A DNA stretch of 64,000 bases from Symsagittifera roscoffensis. Its lineage: Eukaryota > Xenacoelomorpha > Acoela > Convolutidae. A program made the position numbers and the translations under genes. The stretch is taken from the NCBI RefSeq assembly GCF_963678635.1, contig NW_026971431.1, forward strand, positions 49,536-113,535, given 5' to 3'. The stretch's first letter is position 1; each line of letters starts with the position of its first letter. This document shows positions 35,816-47,499 of this stretch, one piece after another. The notes beneath the pieces were generated by a model. That model made no database searches, was not told where the DNA came from, and saw only the letters and a list, made by a program, of their open reading frames with translations.

Positions 35816-37673
35816 CTGAAAGAAAACTTTTACAAATTTTTTGTACTGTTTCAGATATTTTCTACGGTTTTGGAAAAACTAACCAAAACTTATTTTAAGC
35901 TGGTGAAAAGGTACATCTGAAAAAATTATATAATTCTTTTTATTTAAAAATCTCCTACAGTTCAGTTCATTCTATCAACACGAGTAAATTTTTTTGAAGA
36001 AGCGGAAATCTATCCCAAAAGTTGAAACCAATCAGGATAGAACACGCGAGAAACTGCATCCAAATTGAAATTAGTACCGAAACTGACAAGAATCTAAAAA
36101 TTAACAAAATCTCTAGTCTAGTGAGCAAATTATAATAGATCTTTCAGAATGGGGAGAGCTCGAGAGTAAAAATCTAGTGAACAAATTATAATAAATCTTT
36201 CAGAATGGACAGAGCTCGAGAGTAAAAGAATTGGAGAAATTGGAAAAGAATTGTCTATGTCTAAGTCACCTTCGAGAAAAAAATACGGGTTTTCATATGA
36301 TTCAAATGAAAAAATTTTTGATGAAATTGAGGATGTTCGATACGGAAAAAGTTTTTATTTGCTTACAACTGATCATTTAAAACAAATGTCTATTTTTGAA
36401 AAAATGGTTGAATTTGACATCTTCTACAGAGATCGGAAGAAGTGTTTCAGTCCCTTAAAAATTTCCCTACATTTGAAACAATTCGTGATTGAACGATAAA
36501 GAAAAAAAATTGAATGTTCAACAGGATAACTTAGCTCTGTTGAGAAGAAAACATGGTGTAGTACATGAAGAAGAAAGTGAAAACGAACTCAAAAATTAAC
36601 TCAAATTTTGTTTCAAATTATTTTTTCTACACAATTATTAACATTTCCTTTTTGTTTGTAAATTGAGTTCTTTTTTCATTTGAGTTAATTATTCCTGAAC
36701 CATAGCTTAGTTTTAGAACATTTATCAGTGCAAGCTCTAAAGAGCTCTTTTGAAAACAACTGAATATTTTCATCACAAAGCTTACATAATCACTATTTAC
36801 AGAATCATAACCATCAAAAAAAGAGTCAACTACTTTGAACAAAACAGAACCATGCTCTGCGTTTTAAGTTTTCAAATTCTGTCTAAATTGCTGAGCCCAG
36901 AATTTAGGTACACGCAATTTTTTGATGAGAACTTAGTTAAGGTTTTTGAACTTTCTCTGAACGATTCATTTCTTTGATACGCATGGTGTTTTTCCAGCTC
37001 CTTTCTATCGTAAATTATATTGAACACAGCAACTAAGCTGATTGAATACTTCCCCACTTGATGTAACAATATTTAGTAACTGTGTTTCTACAAAGTGTAA
37101 AGTAATCAATTTCTTGATATTTGTAAAATTTTTGTCTAATCTCTGAAGAATTTGGCTCAGAGATGTTCCTATTAAAATTGAATGAAACTTGCAACTTTCC
37201 AAGGAATAGAAAGAAGCGTGAGAAGACACGTAATATTCTCCGAATACTGTGTGTTTTTAGTAAATTTCGTTAGAAACTGAAATAAATATTGTTTATTATT
37301 ATAATCGGAATAAAAGGATTTATTCAGTAGTAGTAACGAGCCTACGCAATTTCACAGGGAAAATTCTTTCAAAAGATTCCACAGCTAATATTACTTCCAT
37401 ATATGGAAATCGCGATGACACATACTGCTTAAAACCAAACAATCTGATATAGACAAATAAAGTCAACCAATTTGACGAAACAAATTTGTTCTCTTTTTTA
37501 AATTAAAAGAAAACTGTTGAAAATCTTTGTACTATTTCAGATATTGTCTACATTTTTAGAAAAAAAAAGCGAAACTTACTTTAGGCTGGTAAAAAGTACA
37601 GCTGAAAAAATTATGCAATTTATTGTATTTGAAAATCCCCTACAGTTCAGTTCATTCTATCAACATGAGTAAA
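35333..37673 (+). repeat. 2,341-bp tandem unit 1 (module A copy A9, short type)
   Basis: Landmark frames recur at exactly 2,341 bp: 36,251/38,592, 36,627/38,968, 36,750/39,091 and 36,872/39,213. It contains cassette material, an SPSRKK exon open at 36,251-36,499 (SPSRKKYGFSYDS, EIEDVRYGKSFYLL) ending before the HEEESENEL block, and an open LSPEF exon (36,796-36,977). The right junction at about 37,673 fuses AGTAAAAG of the next exon to the middle of a cassette (GTTTAAACTATTTTG). Confidence 0.75.
36796..36977 (+). pseudogene. LSPEF exon of module A, open copy
   Basis: After a CTATTTACAG acceptor-like site the frame reads RVNYFEQNRTMLCVLSF, then LSPEFRYTQFFDENLVKVFE and LSLNDSFL before TGA. 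An identical copy is at 39,137-39,318, and a closely related one at 19,545-19,718. In other units a TAG replaces the Glu codon after FD. It indicates an internal exon of the family. Confidence 0.35.
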
Positions 37674-40014
37674 AGGTTTAAACTATTTTGTTTAAATCCA
37701 ATAAGAGATACTCAATCAAAAACCTACTTAATAGGAGTAGTTTTCGAGGAATTTGTTCTTTTTTTTGGAGAACCTTTCAAGATTAGCTTCAGGTCAACAA
37801 CATTCGTTTTCCAGATGATCACTTATAGACAATTAAAGTCAACTGTTATATATTTCTTATATGTGATTGTTGATTTCAGATCATGTTGACTCACAGTATA
37901 GATCTTGTAGACTCACAGTATAGATTTGCTGAAAAAACGTGTGGATTTTATTTATTTTACTATTTTGTTTAAATCCAATAAAAGATACTCAATCAAAAAC
38001 CTACTTAATAGGAGTAGTTTTCGAGGAATTTATTCTTTTTTTTGGAAAACCGTGCAAAACTGGCTTCAGGTCAACTACAAATAATTTTCTACATGATCTC
38101 CTATAGACAATTAAAGTCAACCAAATTGATGAAACAAAATTGTTCTCTTTTTTAATCTGAAAGAAAACTTTTACAAATTTTTTGTACTGTTTCAGATATT
38201 TTCTACGGTTTTGGAAAAACTAACCAAAACTTATTTTAAGCTGGTGAAAAGGTACATCTGAAAAAATTATATAATTCTTTTTATTTAAAAATCTCCTACA
38301 GTTCAGTTCATTCTATCAACACGAGTAAATTTTTTTGAAGAAGCGGAAATCTATCCCAAAAGTTGAAACCAATCAGGATAGAACACGCGAGAAACTGCAT
38401 CCAAATTGAAATTAGTACCGAAACTGACAAGATTCTAAAAATTAACAAAATCTCTAGTCTAGTGAGCAAATTATAATAGATCTTTCAGAATGGGGAGAGC
38501 TCGAGAGTAAAAATCTAGTGAACAAATTATAATAAATCTTTCAGAATGGACAGAGCTCGAGAGTAAAAGAATTGGAGAAATTGGAAAAGAATTGTCTATG
38601 TCTAAGTCACCTTCGAGAAAAAAATACGGGTTTTCATATGATTCAAATGAAAAAATTTTTGATGAAATTGAGGATGTTCGATACGGAAAAAGTTTTTATT
38701 TGCTTACAACCGATCATTTAAAACAAATGTCTATTTTTGAAAAAATGGTTGAATTTGACATCTTCTACAGAGATCGGAAGAAGTGTTTCAGTCCCTTAAA
38801 AATTTCCCTACATTTGAAACAATTCGTGATTGAACGATAAAGAAAAAAAATTGAATGTTCAACAGGATAACTTAGCTCTGTTGAGAAGAAAACATGGTGT
38901 AGTACATGAAGAAGAAAGTGAAAACGAACTCAAAAATTAACTCAAATTTTGTTTCAAATTATTTTTTCTACACAATTATTAACATTTCCTTTTTGTTTGT
39001 AAATTGAGTTCTTTTTTCATTTGAGTTAATTATTCCTGAACCATAGCTTAGTTTTAGAACATTTATCAGTGCAAGCTCTAAAGAGCTCTTTTGAAAACAA
39101 CTGAATATTTTCATCACAAAGCTTACATAATCACTATTTACAGAATCATAACCATCAAAAAAAGAGTCAACTACTTTGAACAAAACAGAACCATGCTCTG
39201 CGTTTTAAGTTTTCAAATTCTGTCTAAATTGCTGAGCCCAGAATTTAGGTACACGCAATTTTTTGATGAGAACTTAGTTAAGGTTTTTGAACTTTCTCTG
39301 AACGATTCATTTCTTTGATACGCATGGTGTTTTTCCAGCTCCTTTCTATCGTAAATTATATTGAACACAGCAACTAAGCTGATTGAATACTTCCCCACTT
39401 GATGTAACAATATTTAGTAACTGTGTTTCTACAAAGTGTAAAGTAATCAATTTCTTGATATTTGTAAAATTTTTGTCTAATCTCTGAAGAATTTGGCTCA
39501 GAGATGTTCCTATTAAAATTGAATGAAACTTGCAACTTTCCAAGGAATAGAAAGAAGCGTGAGAAGACACGTAATATTCTCCGAATACTGTGTGTTTTTA
39601 GTAAATTTCGTTAGAAACTGAAATAAATATTGTTTATTATTATAATCGGAATAAAAGGATTTATTCAGTAGTAGTAACGAGCCTACGCAATTTCACAGGG
39701 AAAATTCTTTCAAAAGATTCCACAGCTAATATTACTTCCATATATGGAAATCGCGATGACACATACTGCTTAAAACCAAACAATCTAATATAGACAAATA
39801 AAGTCAACCAATTTGACGAAACAAATTTGTTCTCTTTTTTAAATTAAAAGAAAACTGTTGAAAATCTTTGTACTATTTCAGATATTGTCTACATTTTTAG
39901 AAAAAAAAAGCGAAACTTACTCTAGGCTGGTAAAAAGTACAGCTGAAAAAATTATGCAATTTATTGTATTTGAAAATCCCCTACAGTTCAGTTCATTCTA
40001 TCAACATGAGTAAA
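37674..40014 (+). repeat. 2,341-bp tandem unit 2 (module A copy A10)
   Basis: Nearly identical to 35,333-37,673; visible differences are single bases such as AATCTGATAT against AATCTAATAT. It contains the SPSRKK exon at 38,592-38,840 (same protein as unit 1) and the LSPEF exon at 39,137-39,318. Confidence 0.75.
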
Positions 40015-42100
40015 AGTTTTTGACGAGGCGGAAATCTATACCAAAAGTTGAAACCAACCATGATAGAACAGGCGAGTAAATGCATTCAGTTTTAAACTGT
40101 TACAAAAACTGTCAAGATTCTCAAATTTAACAAAATCTCACAGTCTACTGAGCAAATTATAATAGATTTTTCAGAATGGAGAGAGCTCGAGAGTAAAAGA
40201 ATTGGAGAAATCGGAAAAGAATTGGCTATGTCAAAGTCACCTTCGACATATAAAAAAAATGGGTTTTCATATGACTCAAATGAAAAATTTTTTGATGAAA
40301 TTGTGGATGTGGGATACGGGAAAATTTTTAATTGCTTACAACTGAAAAATTACTACAAATGTCTTTTTTTGAACTAATGGTTGAATTTGACATCTTCTAC
40401 AGAGATTGGAAGAAGTGTTTCTGTCCCCTAAGAATTTCCCTACATGATATGCAAAAAATGAAACATTTCCTGATTCAACCTTCAAGAAAACAATTGAACG
40501 TTCAACAGGGTAACTTAGCCCTGTTGAGAAGAAAACATGGTGTGATACATGAAGAAGAAAGTGAAAACGAACTCGAAAAATATCTCAATTTTTATTTCAA
40601 ATTTATTTTTTTCACAATTATTAACAATTCCTATTTGTTTATAAATTCAATTTCCTTTTTATTTGAGTTGAATGAACCTGAACCAAATGTTAGTTTTTGA
40701 ACATTTATCAGTGCAAATTCTTAAGAGCACAATTGAAGACAATAGAGTTTTTTCATCACAAAGCTTACTTAATCAATATTTACAGAATTATAACCATCAA
40801 AAAAACAATCAACTACTTTGAACAAATCAGTTTCTTGTTTTGAGTTTGTAATTTCTCAATTTTTGTCTAAAATGCTGAGCCCAGAGTTTGAGTATATGCA
40901 AGTTTTTAATTAGAACTTAGATAATGTTTTTTGAGCTTTTTCCGAACGATTCGTTTCCTTGCGACGCTTCGTGTTTCCCTTGCTCCTTTCTTTCGTAAAT
41001 TACAATGAACACGACAACTAAGCTGATTGAGAACTTCTCCACTTGATGTATTAATACGTGAAGAGTATCTGTGTTTTTACATAGTGTAAAGACTATCAAT
41101 TTCTTGATATATGTAAATATATTCGGCTAATATCTGAAGAATTTGGCTCAGAGATGTTTCTATTAAAATTAAATGAAACTTGCAACTTTCCAAAGAACAG
41201 AAAGAATCGTGAGAAGACACGTAATAATCTCCGAATACTGTGTGTTTTTCTTAAAATTCATTAGAAACAGAAATATATAATGATTAATTATTATAATCGG
41301 AATAAAAGCTGGTAAGAGCTTGACACATAGCAGCTGCCATTGGGAAAAAAGATTTTTGCAGAACATTGTGGATTTATACAGTATTAGTAACGCGCCTACG
41401 CAACTTCATAGGGAAATTTCTTATAAAATCTTCCATAGATGGTACTACTTCCATTTATGGAAATCGCGATGAAACGTAAAGCTTACTTCCTCTTTCACTT
41501 AATCTCAAAACCATTTCTCTCATTTCTCATCATCTGATTAGTTTGCTCTTCGAAGTTGTACTCATGAAAAAATGAAAGTCCCAATTATATTGAATTACAA
41601 AAAAATCAAACAAGAATTGAATTTTGTTTGGTTCCAAAAATCCTATAAAGGAACATTTATGTTGAACCCTGCTTTCAACTATTAAAAATTATTAATTCGG
41701 GATAATTTGAAAAGCCCAACAAGTTTATTTTAGTGAAAAAGAAGGAGAAGCAATATCGGCAATCCGGAATACCGTTTTTCACCATGCTGAAAACCATGGA
41801 CTCGCACCTATAAATAAAGCCAAATCTGGCAAAGAATCAAATATGGATCAGAAGCTCGACATCTGTAATAGAGAATATGAACTTGCAACATACGACATGA
41901 GGAGGGTGTGTGTCACAATCAAAAAGTGCAGTGTGAACAAGGTACCCATCATTCAGATTCGACTCTTCGCTTTAAAGGAAAATGAAGACTTAAAGCAAGT
42001 TGCCTATGTCAACTATACTTTGAACGAATTCAAAGAAATGTGCCAAATTTTGGGAGACATCATGTTTCTTGTTATTTTTAAGTCTCACTAATGCTTTGTG
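40015..42100 (+). pseudogene. Module A copy A11 (long type)
   Basis: The SPSRKK exon (about 40,220-40,640) has the same one-base frameshift type as the 4,310-bp units; its C-terminal frame is 40,332-40,700 with HEEESENELEK. The MDQKLD exon at 41,843-42,091 is open (MDQKLDICNREYELATYDMR, QIRLFALKENEDLKQVAY). It is more diverged from units 1-3 than they are from each other, so it predates the 4,310-bp array. It leads into the spacer and then zinc-finger copy 3. Confidence 0.45.
41843..42091 (+). CDS. MDQKLD exon of module A, copy A11
   Basis: An 82-codon frame with conservative differences from units 1-3, such as EIAT to ELAT and ENADLKQ to ENEDLKQ. Persistence of the frame in a diverged copy is the main argument that this block was under protein-level selection. 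No known family. Confidence 0.4.
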   Translation: MDQKLDICNREYELATYDMRRVCVTIKKCSVNKVPIIQIRLFALKENEDLKQVAYVNYTLNEFKEMCQILGDIMFLVIFKSH

Positions 42101-43179
42101 ATGTTTTGGAAATTTCGTAATTGGAATATTATTGAATCAAATTTTTTACTTCTCTCTGAAGTGTACATTTAGAGCTAGGATATCTGAGAAAAAGTCAGAC
42201 GAAACATGCTATTTAATCAAAATTGACATAAAATACTAGCCAATTATCAATTGATTTTCAAGTATTCGTGTAAAAAATTAGAGAAAGTTTTATTAAATTA
42301 CTGTTTTTTATCAAAATTTAAGTAAATTCTGTCTTATTTGAACAAAATTACAAACAAGAATTTTTATTTAGTTGAACACGTTATCTTTATTTTCCGAATT
42401 TTTGAATTTCATTAGTTGTTTTCAATTTTTTTTTGCCCTTTTGTGAAGTTTTGATTGGCGACATGAATTTCCTAAAAACTAGTTAGACTCTAAATAAGAG
42501 AAAAACTTTTTATGGTGATTGTTATAACAAAGTATTTAAAAATGATACAACAATTCCAGTTTTTTTAAGTTTTCTTATGTATTTTAATAAAAATATGTGT
42601 CTATCAAAAGCGTTTTTAATGTCTGAATGGAAATTTATCAGTTTTCAAGGTTGAACTACTAAAAAAAAACTAAAAGAATGCGTGGTGAAAAGATGGCATT
42701 GATGGTGAATGTATTAGTTTTAACAAGTATAGAAACCCAGAAAGCCCATTAATTTTTTGAAAAAAATGAAATGGAGATTTCAGAGGAGAAGAGTACTTCC
42801 AGATTTATCAACAATGTTTTGTTGAGAAGATTTAACTCAGATTGAGTTGTCAATCATTAAAAGCAAAACAAAAATTAGGAACATCTTTTAACCAATTATC
42901 CAAATTTAAAAATTTTCCGGTTGTTTTTTATAACAATATACCAAAAATAAATTGATAAAAATGTATTTTTTGGTAATTTCTTCTTCCACTGGTTAGAAAT
43001 AGAACCAATCAAATAATTATTGATCAAATTTTCAATTTTTATCTAGAGCATTGAAAAAAATAAACCAGATATTGAATCTCATTTTGTTGCCAAATGAATA
43101 TGTTAGTTATCTTGGAAAAATTGAATAAAAACGATTAATTGAAAAGTTTTATGATATAGTTTTGTTCTGATTTAAAAAT
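42101..43179. other. Spacer of module A copy A11
   Basis: No gene is seen. It is homologous to 13,800-14,900 and to 32,750-33,840, including the segment deleted from units 1 and 2. Confidence 0.4.
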
Positions 43180-43204
43180 TATTTTACAATCTAAGATTTT
43201 TTAG

Positions 43205-43325
43205 ATCTGGTTGGTTGACATCAAAATTGACGAAAACTCCATGTTAAGTAAAAGCTTGATTCTGATTGGTTGATACCAAAAAAGTTAAAAATTTTCTTAT
43301 AAGTAATGATCGGTTCTGATTGATT
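43205..43325 (+). promoter_or_regulatory. CCAAT-box array upstream of zinc-finger copy 3
   Basis: Boxes at about 43,209 (GGTTGG), 43,264 (GATTGG) and 43,318 (GATTGA) are spaced about 55 and 54 bp, each followed by TTGACATCAA or TTGATATCAA. They match the arrays before the other zinc-finger copies. Confidence 0.45.
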
Positions 43326-43550
43326 GATATCAAATTTTTTTTTAAAATCCATGGTTACATTGAATGATTTTTATTTCAGCTTGATCAAATTGGATGATAT
43401 CCGTTCCAATTTTTTTTCACGTTAAAGACAATTGCTTGATAAATTTGCTGTTTTTTCACTTCTATTCCTTTTATGAGGCTATTCAACTCTTCTTATCTCA
43501 AATTTTGGGACACTCTAAATCTCCAATTTTTTCTTTCCTTATTTATTGAG

Positions 43551-43783
43551 ATGCCGTCACTGAATAGAAACGAAAACCGTCACCTGCCTGTCTTGAATGC
43601 GGCAGAGAATACACTCGCTTACAAGACATCGTAGAAGCTGTGGGGTTTTGAAGTGTTCGAACTGTAACTTTTATACATATAGCAGCGAGGAACTCACTAA
43701 TTATATCAAGAAAAAGAATTCTTCTTGTCAACATACTGTTAAATTATCTGTTCAGCAGTCTCAAAACACGCTTCAAAACAAGG
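43551..43783 (+). pseudogene. C2H2 zinc-finger exon, copy 3 (broken)
   Basis: Starts with the shared ATG (MPSLNRNE) but is frameshifted in the AAACGAAAACCGTC region. From about 43,636 the family frame resumes with KCSNCNFYTYSSEELT, but both zinc-binding His are replaced (NYIKKKN where other copies have NHIKKKH). The exon end and GTAAAG donor are kept. It is a pseudogene with both the frame and the metal site lost. Confidence 0.6.
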
Positions 43784-46700
43784 TAAAGTTAATATCTTTT
43801 CTTTATACGCACAGATTTACTATGAATAATAATTTTCACTGAACCTGAAAACTCTATACAACTGTGATAAATTTGAAAAATTCTTGCAAGAATAAAACAA
43901 TTTTTTTATCAGAATTCTTGATCTGTCATTTAGTTTTTGTTCAGAGGTTCTGATTGATGATAAAACCAGCAACAGTCGAGTTCACTTTGTCATGAAATCA
44001 AACAGAAAATCTTTAATCAAAATAAAAACTCCATTGGTTGCAAGCTTGTGGAGGTTTTGTTGCTAAAAATTTGTAGTAAGAATTCATAACATACGCTAAT
44101 GAGTGGTTAACTATTTTTTAAAAAATTATAAAATACTGGATACTTATAAAACATCGACTAATCGAAAGATTTTGCCTTGTTATCATTTTAAAGTTTTCCT
44201 TGTTTAGTGCTTGTAAAAGTGTTCATTGAGTAAAGCGTTTTAAAGCAAGTAATGGGGGTTAATTTTTTAAGAAATATTGTTCTCTACTGTTTTTTTTTGA
44301 TAACTTCAGAATAACAATTGATAACTGACCTAGAAAAGATTAAAAAAGTATATGTTTTTTCTAGCTTTTGAAAACTTCAACTAAATCATAAACAAAATTC
44401 TCAACCAAAAAATTACTCCATTATTGAAATTCAGAGTTGAAACAGCAACATACAGGTCTCAGGTTGAGAAAATCATTTGAAGACTTTTAGCAAAGGTTTT
44501 ATGGTTTTAAATTTGCTTCGGTTTATTGAACGTTCGTTGAAATGATACAATTTTCCATCTAAAATTCAATTTTCAAAAAAATTTGTTTTTCAAATTGGAT
44601 GAAGTTGGAAGTTAGATTAAGCAGAAACTGAGAAAATAATAAATTGAGATATAACTAAATTTGTTCACAGGGCTTTTTGAGATAATATTGCTAAAATTTA
44701 GCTTTCAATTTATATCCTGAGAAAGCCAACATGAAAAGTCTTCAAAATTTATATCTAGTTGTAGTGATTGGAATATTTGATATCATTTGATATTTTTATT
44801 TGAAAACTCAGATGTTTTGAGGATGTTTTTTGTGAAGTAATCCTAACTGCGACGTCTTTTGGATGATGTTAAATGTAGCATAAACAAAAAGTTGCTTTAG
44901 AGATCTATATTTTATTATTTTAGATGAAAAAAAAGTTGATTTGGAAAGATTATTTAGAGAACATTTTATTGAACTTGCTGAAAATTTCTTTAGGAACTGA
45001 TACTTTAGCAGAACCAGATGTTAATTGTATCAAAATTTCAATCCGACACACTGTATAGATTTTGTTCTGGTTAGCTTAAACTTTTTTTTTCAATTAGAAA
45101 ATTAGGTAGTTTTATAGAACTTTTTTGCTTAATATATTTCGCAAAAGTATTCAACTGTTACAACTTACTACTTAATTTCCTTTTCGAAATCGATCGATCC
45201 AAGAATCGTTCTTTTTGAAGTTTTTAGATGTTGCACACATTCCCTTGCGTAGGGGTTCCCTTTCGTATTTCTACTTCCGAAGGTTTTCAGACTATAATCG
45301 AAAAAGATTCTATTAACTTGTTCTAAAAACCCAACGTAAAAACACACCTTTATATTCTTATTTTGTACATATGCTTTTGAATGCTTCAACTAGCACCGAT
45401 TGTTTCTCATTGAGGCGTTTTTGAGAAAACTTCCTACAAAAATCAAGAATATAAAGCGATTTAATAATTATTTTGCGAGAAAAGTGATAGGTAATGATCA
45501 AAAAAGTTGTATTTTTGCTTAGTGGTTTTTTGTAGCAACGGAACAAGGGAAGCTAAAGGAAAAAATTTACAAATTACAAAGTAATACTTAGACGTTCTCA
45601 GTTCTTATTTCATCTCTGCCAACAAACTGTTTGTTCAACTGGTACTATTTCTCTCCTAAACTCGCCAGTTCTGACTAAATTTTCTTGCAAAGTGACCTCT
45701 ATGGCAAAAAATATGTTTTGAGCAGAAAATAAGAGCAACCTCAAAACATACAACATTTCTGCGGAAAAAATCATGAAAATTATGTTGTAGAAGCAATAGA
45801 GAGATAATCATCAGTTATGAAGAAGATTTTGTTGAATTTCATCCAATGTCTAATATAAATTTTAAAAAAACTTACCTAAATTTTAGTCAGTTCTAGCAGT
45901 AAACTGCTCATTTGTCATCATTGATCTGGAAATTATTATTACTGGAAATTATTAAACTTTTCCCAGAAAGTGTAATTTTTGTACAAAGTTGGTTAATCAT
46001 TGTGAAAAAACTGAGGAGGTGATGAATCACGTAGCTTGATCTAAAAATTTGAATGAATATTGCTCTTATTGTTCATTTGAATTGATATTCATAGGTAACT
46101 TCTCCCCGACTGGACCAAAAACTAGTCATTAACACAAATAAAAGATAAAAATGGAAACTTTTGGATAGATTTGATTTTTATTACTTTGTAGAAAACAACA
46201 ATTAATTTCACTAATTTCAATTTTGATTGAGCTTATATGAAATTTATGTAATCAGAGCTTTATATCACCTAGCTTGTACAAAGTCGGTAAATCATTGTGA
46301 AAAAACTGAGGAGGTGTTGAATCACGTAGCTTGATCTAAAAATTTGAATTAACATTGCTCTTATTGTTCATTTGAAATGATATTCATAGGTAAATTAAAA
46401 TCCATATTTTAATTTAAAATTTTGTTTTATTGTCTCAACAAGATTCCAATTAAAACAAAATTTGGGACTAATTTTAAACTTTTAAACTCTACACGTAGAT
46501 ATTTTTTACGTTTACGTACGGCGGCAAAAAACGCAATCAATACTTGAGATTTCTGCAATTCATTCCAAAAAATTAAAATTTTCGCAGGTTTTTCTAAGTT
46601 TTAGTAGGTTTCAGCATAAAATCAGTTAGATTTTTTTTCTAAGTTTTTCTGATTTTTTTTTAAGTTTTGCTAGATTTCAGCATAAAATCAGTTAGATAAG

Positions 46701-47499
46701 GCATTTTTTCAAAAAATAAGATTATCTAAGAAATTAGTAAATAAGTCGAATTATAACAAATCTCAACGTGTTTTGAATTTTTTCGAAAAATTTTTGCTCA
46801 AAAACTCTTACCATTGACTTATCATGTACCAAAAAATTATCTAAAAGACCTTCATTCCATTAAATATTACTTTTCTCCAATTAGATAACGCGAGCCGTGA
46901 TTTCTGCGAAAAAACTAGTTAGTCATTTCCACACAAAACCCCAAAAAACTCGTTTTTCTTACCATTCTCTTACCATCACACAAATCATGAAACCTTACCA
47001 TTGGTATTCCCTATCCTAATACATTTTAGTTTCTATACCCAGTATACCCGATGTTTATACATAGCATGGGAGACCGGAAATCGATAACGTATCTTAATAC
47101 ATGGGATCCCTCATGCACCCCCCCCCCCCCTGATCAGCTCCAACATCTACTACTTATATATCATTCAAACATATCAGACGATTAATTGCGTTACCTCATT
47201 TTGCGTAAGAAACTAAATCAAACAACATGCTCCAATCACAATTACTTAACATCTCCTACAATATATTGAAAAAACAACTCCGTCTGGAATACATTAAGAA
47301 AAACATAGAAATTGTGAATCCTCCAAAGTGGCTACGAAATCAGCAATGTTTTTTAATGATTGACAGTTAATTTGTTGAAATTTGACGGACGCCGACTTCA
47401 TAAAAAAATCAGTTAAAATTACCCAAAACAATTCGAAAATTTGTATTCAAAACTAATCAGAATCAAAAAATAAATCAAGTTGTTCAGAATCAAAAAAAC

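Larger units (their letters stand above)
43180..47165. repeat. Right arm of long inverted repeat
   Basis: The reverse complement of the left arm (see 2,216). It contains zinc-finger copy 3 at its inner end and module C sequence (43,900-45,060), then the outer arm. A local duplication of the segment with ATCATTGTGAAAAAACTGAG occurs at about 45,993 and 46,290. A run of 13 C lies at 47,118-47,130, where the left arm has GGGGG. No gene is recognised in 43,850-47,165. Confidence 0.75.

Noticed and set aside
47118-47130. Run of 13 C as a functional G-quadruplex or telomeric seed
   Set aside because: It is a single homopolymer; the left arm has only GGGGG there. A replication-slippage tract is enough to explain it.
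2216-47165. LTR retrotransposon, Polinton or Helitron identity for the 45-kb block
   Set aside because: No reverse transcriptase, integrase, polymerase, helicase or transposase motif was seen in any frame of the block, and the arms are inverted rather than direct.
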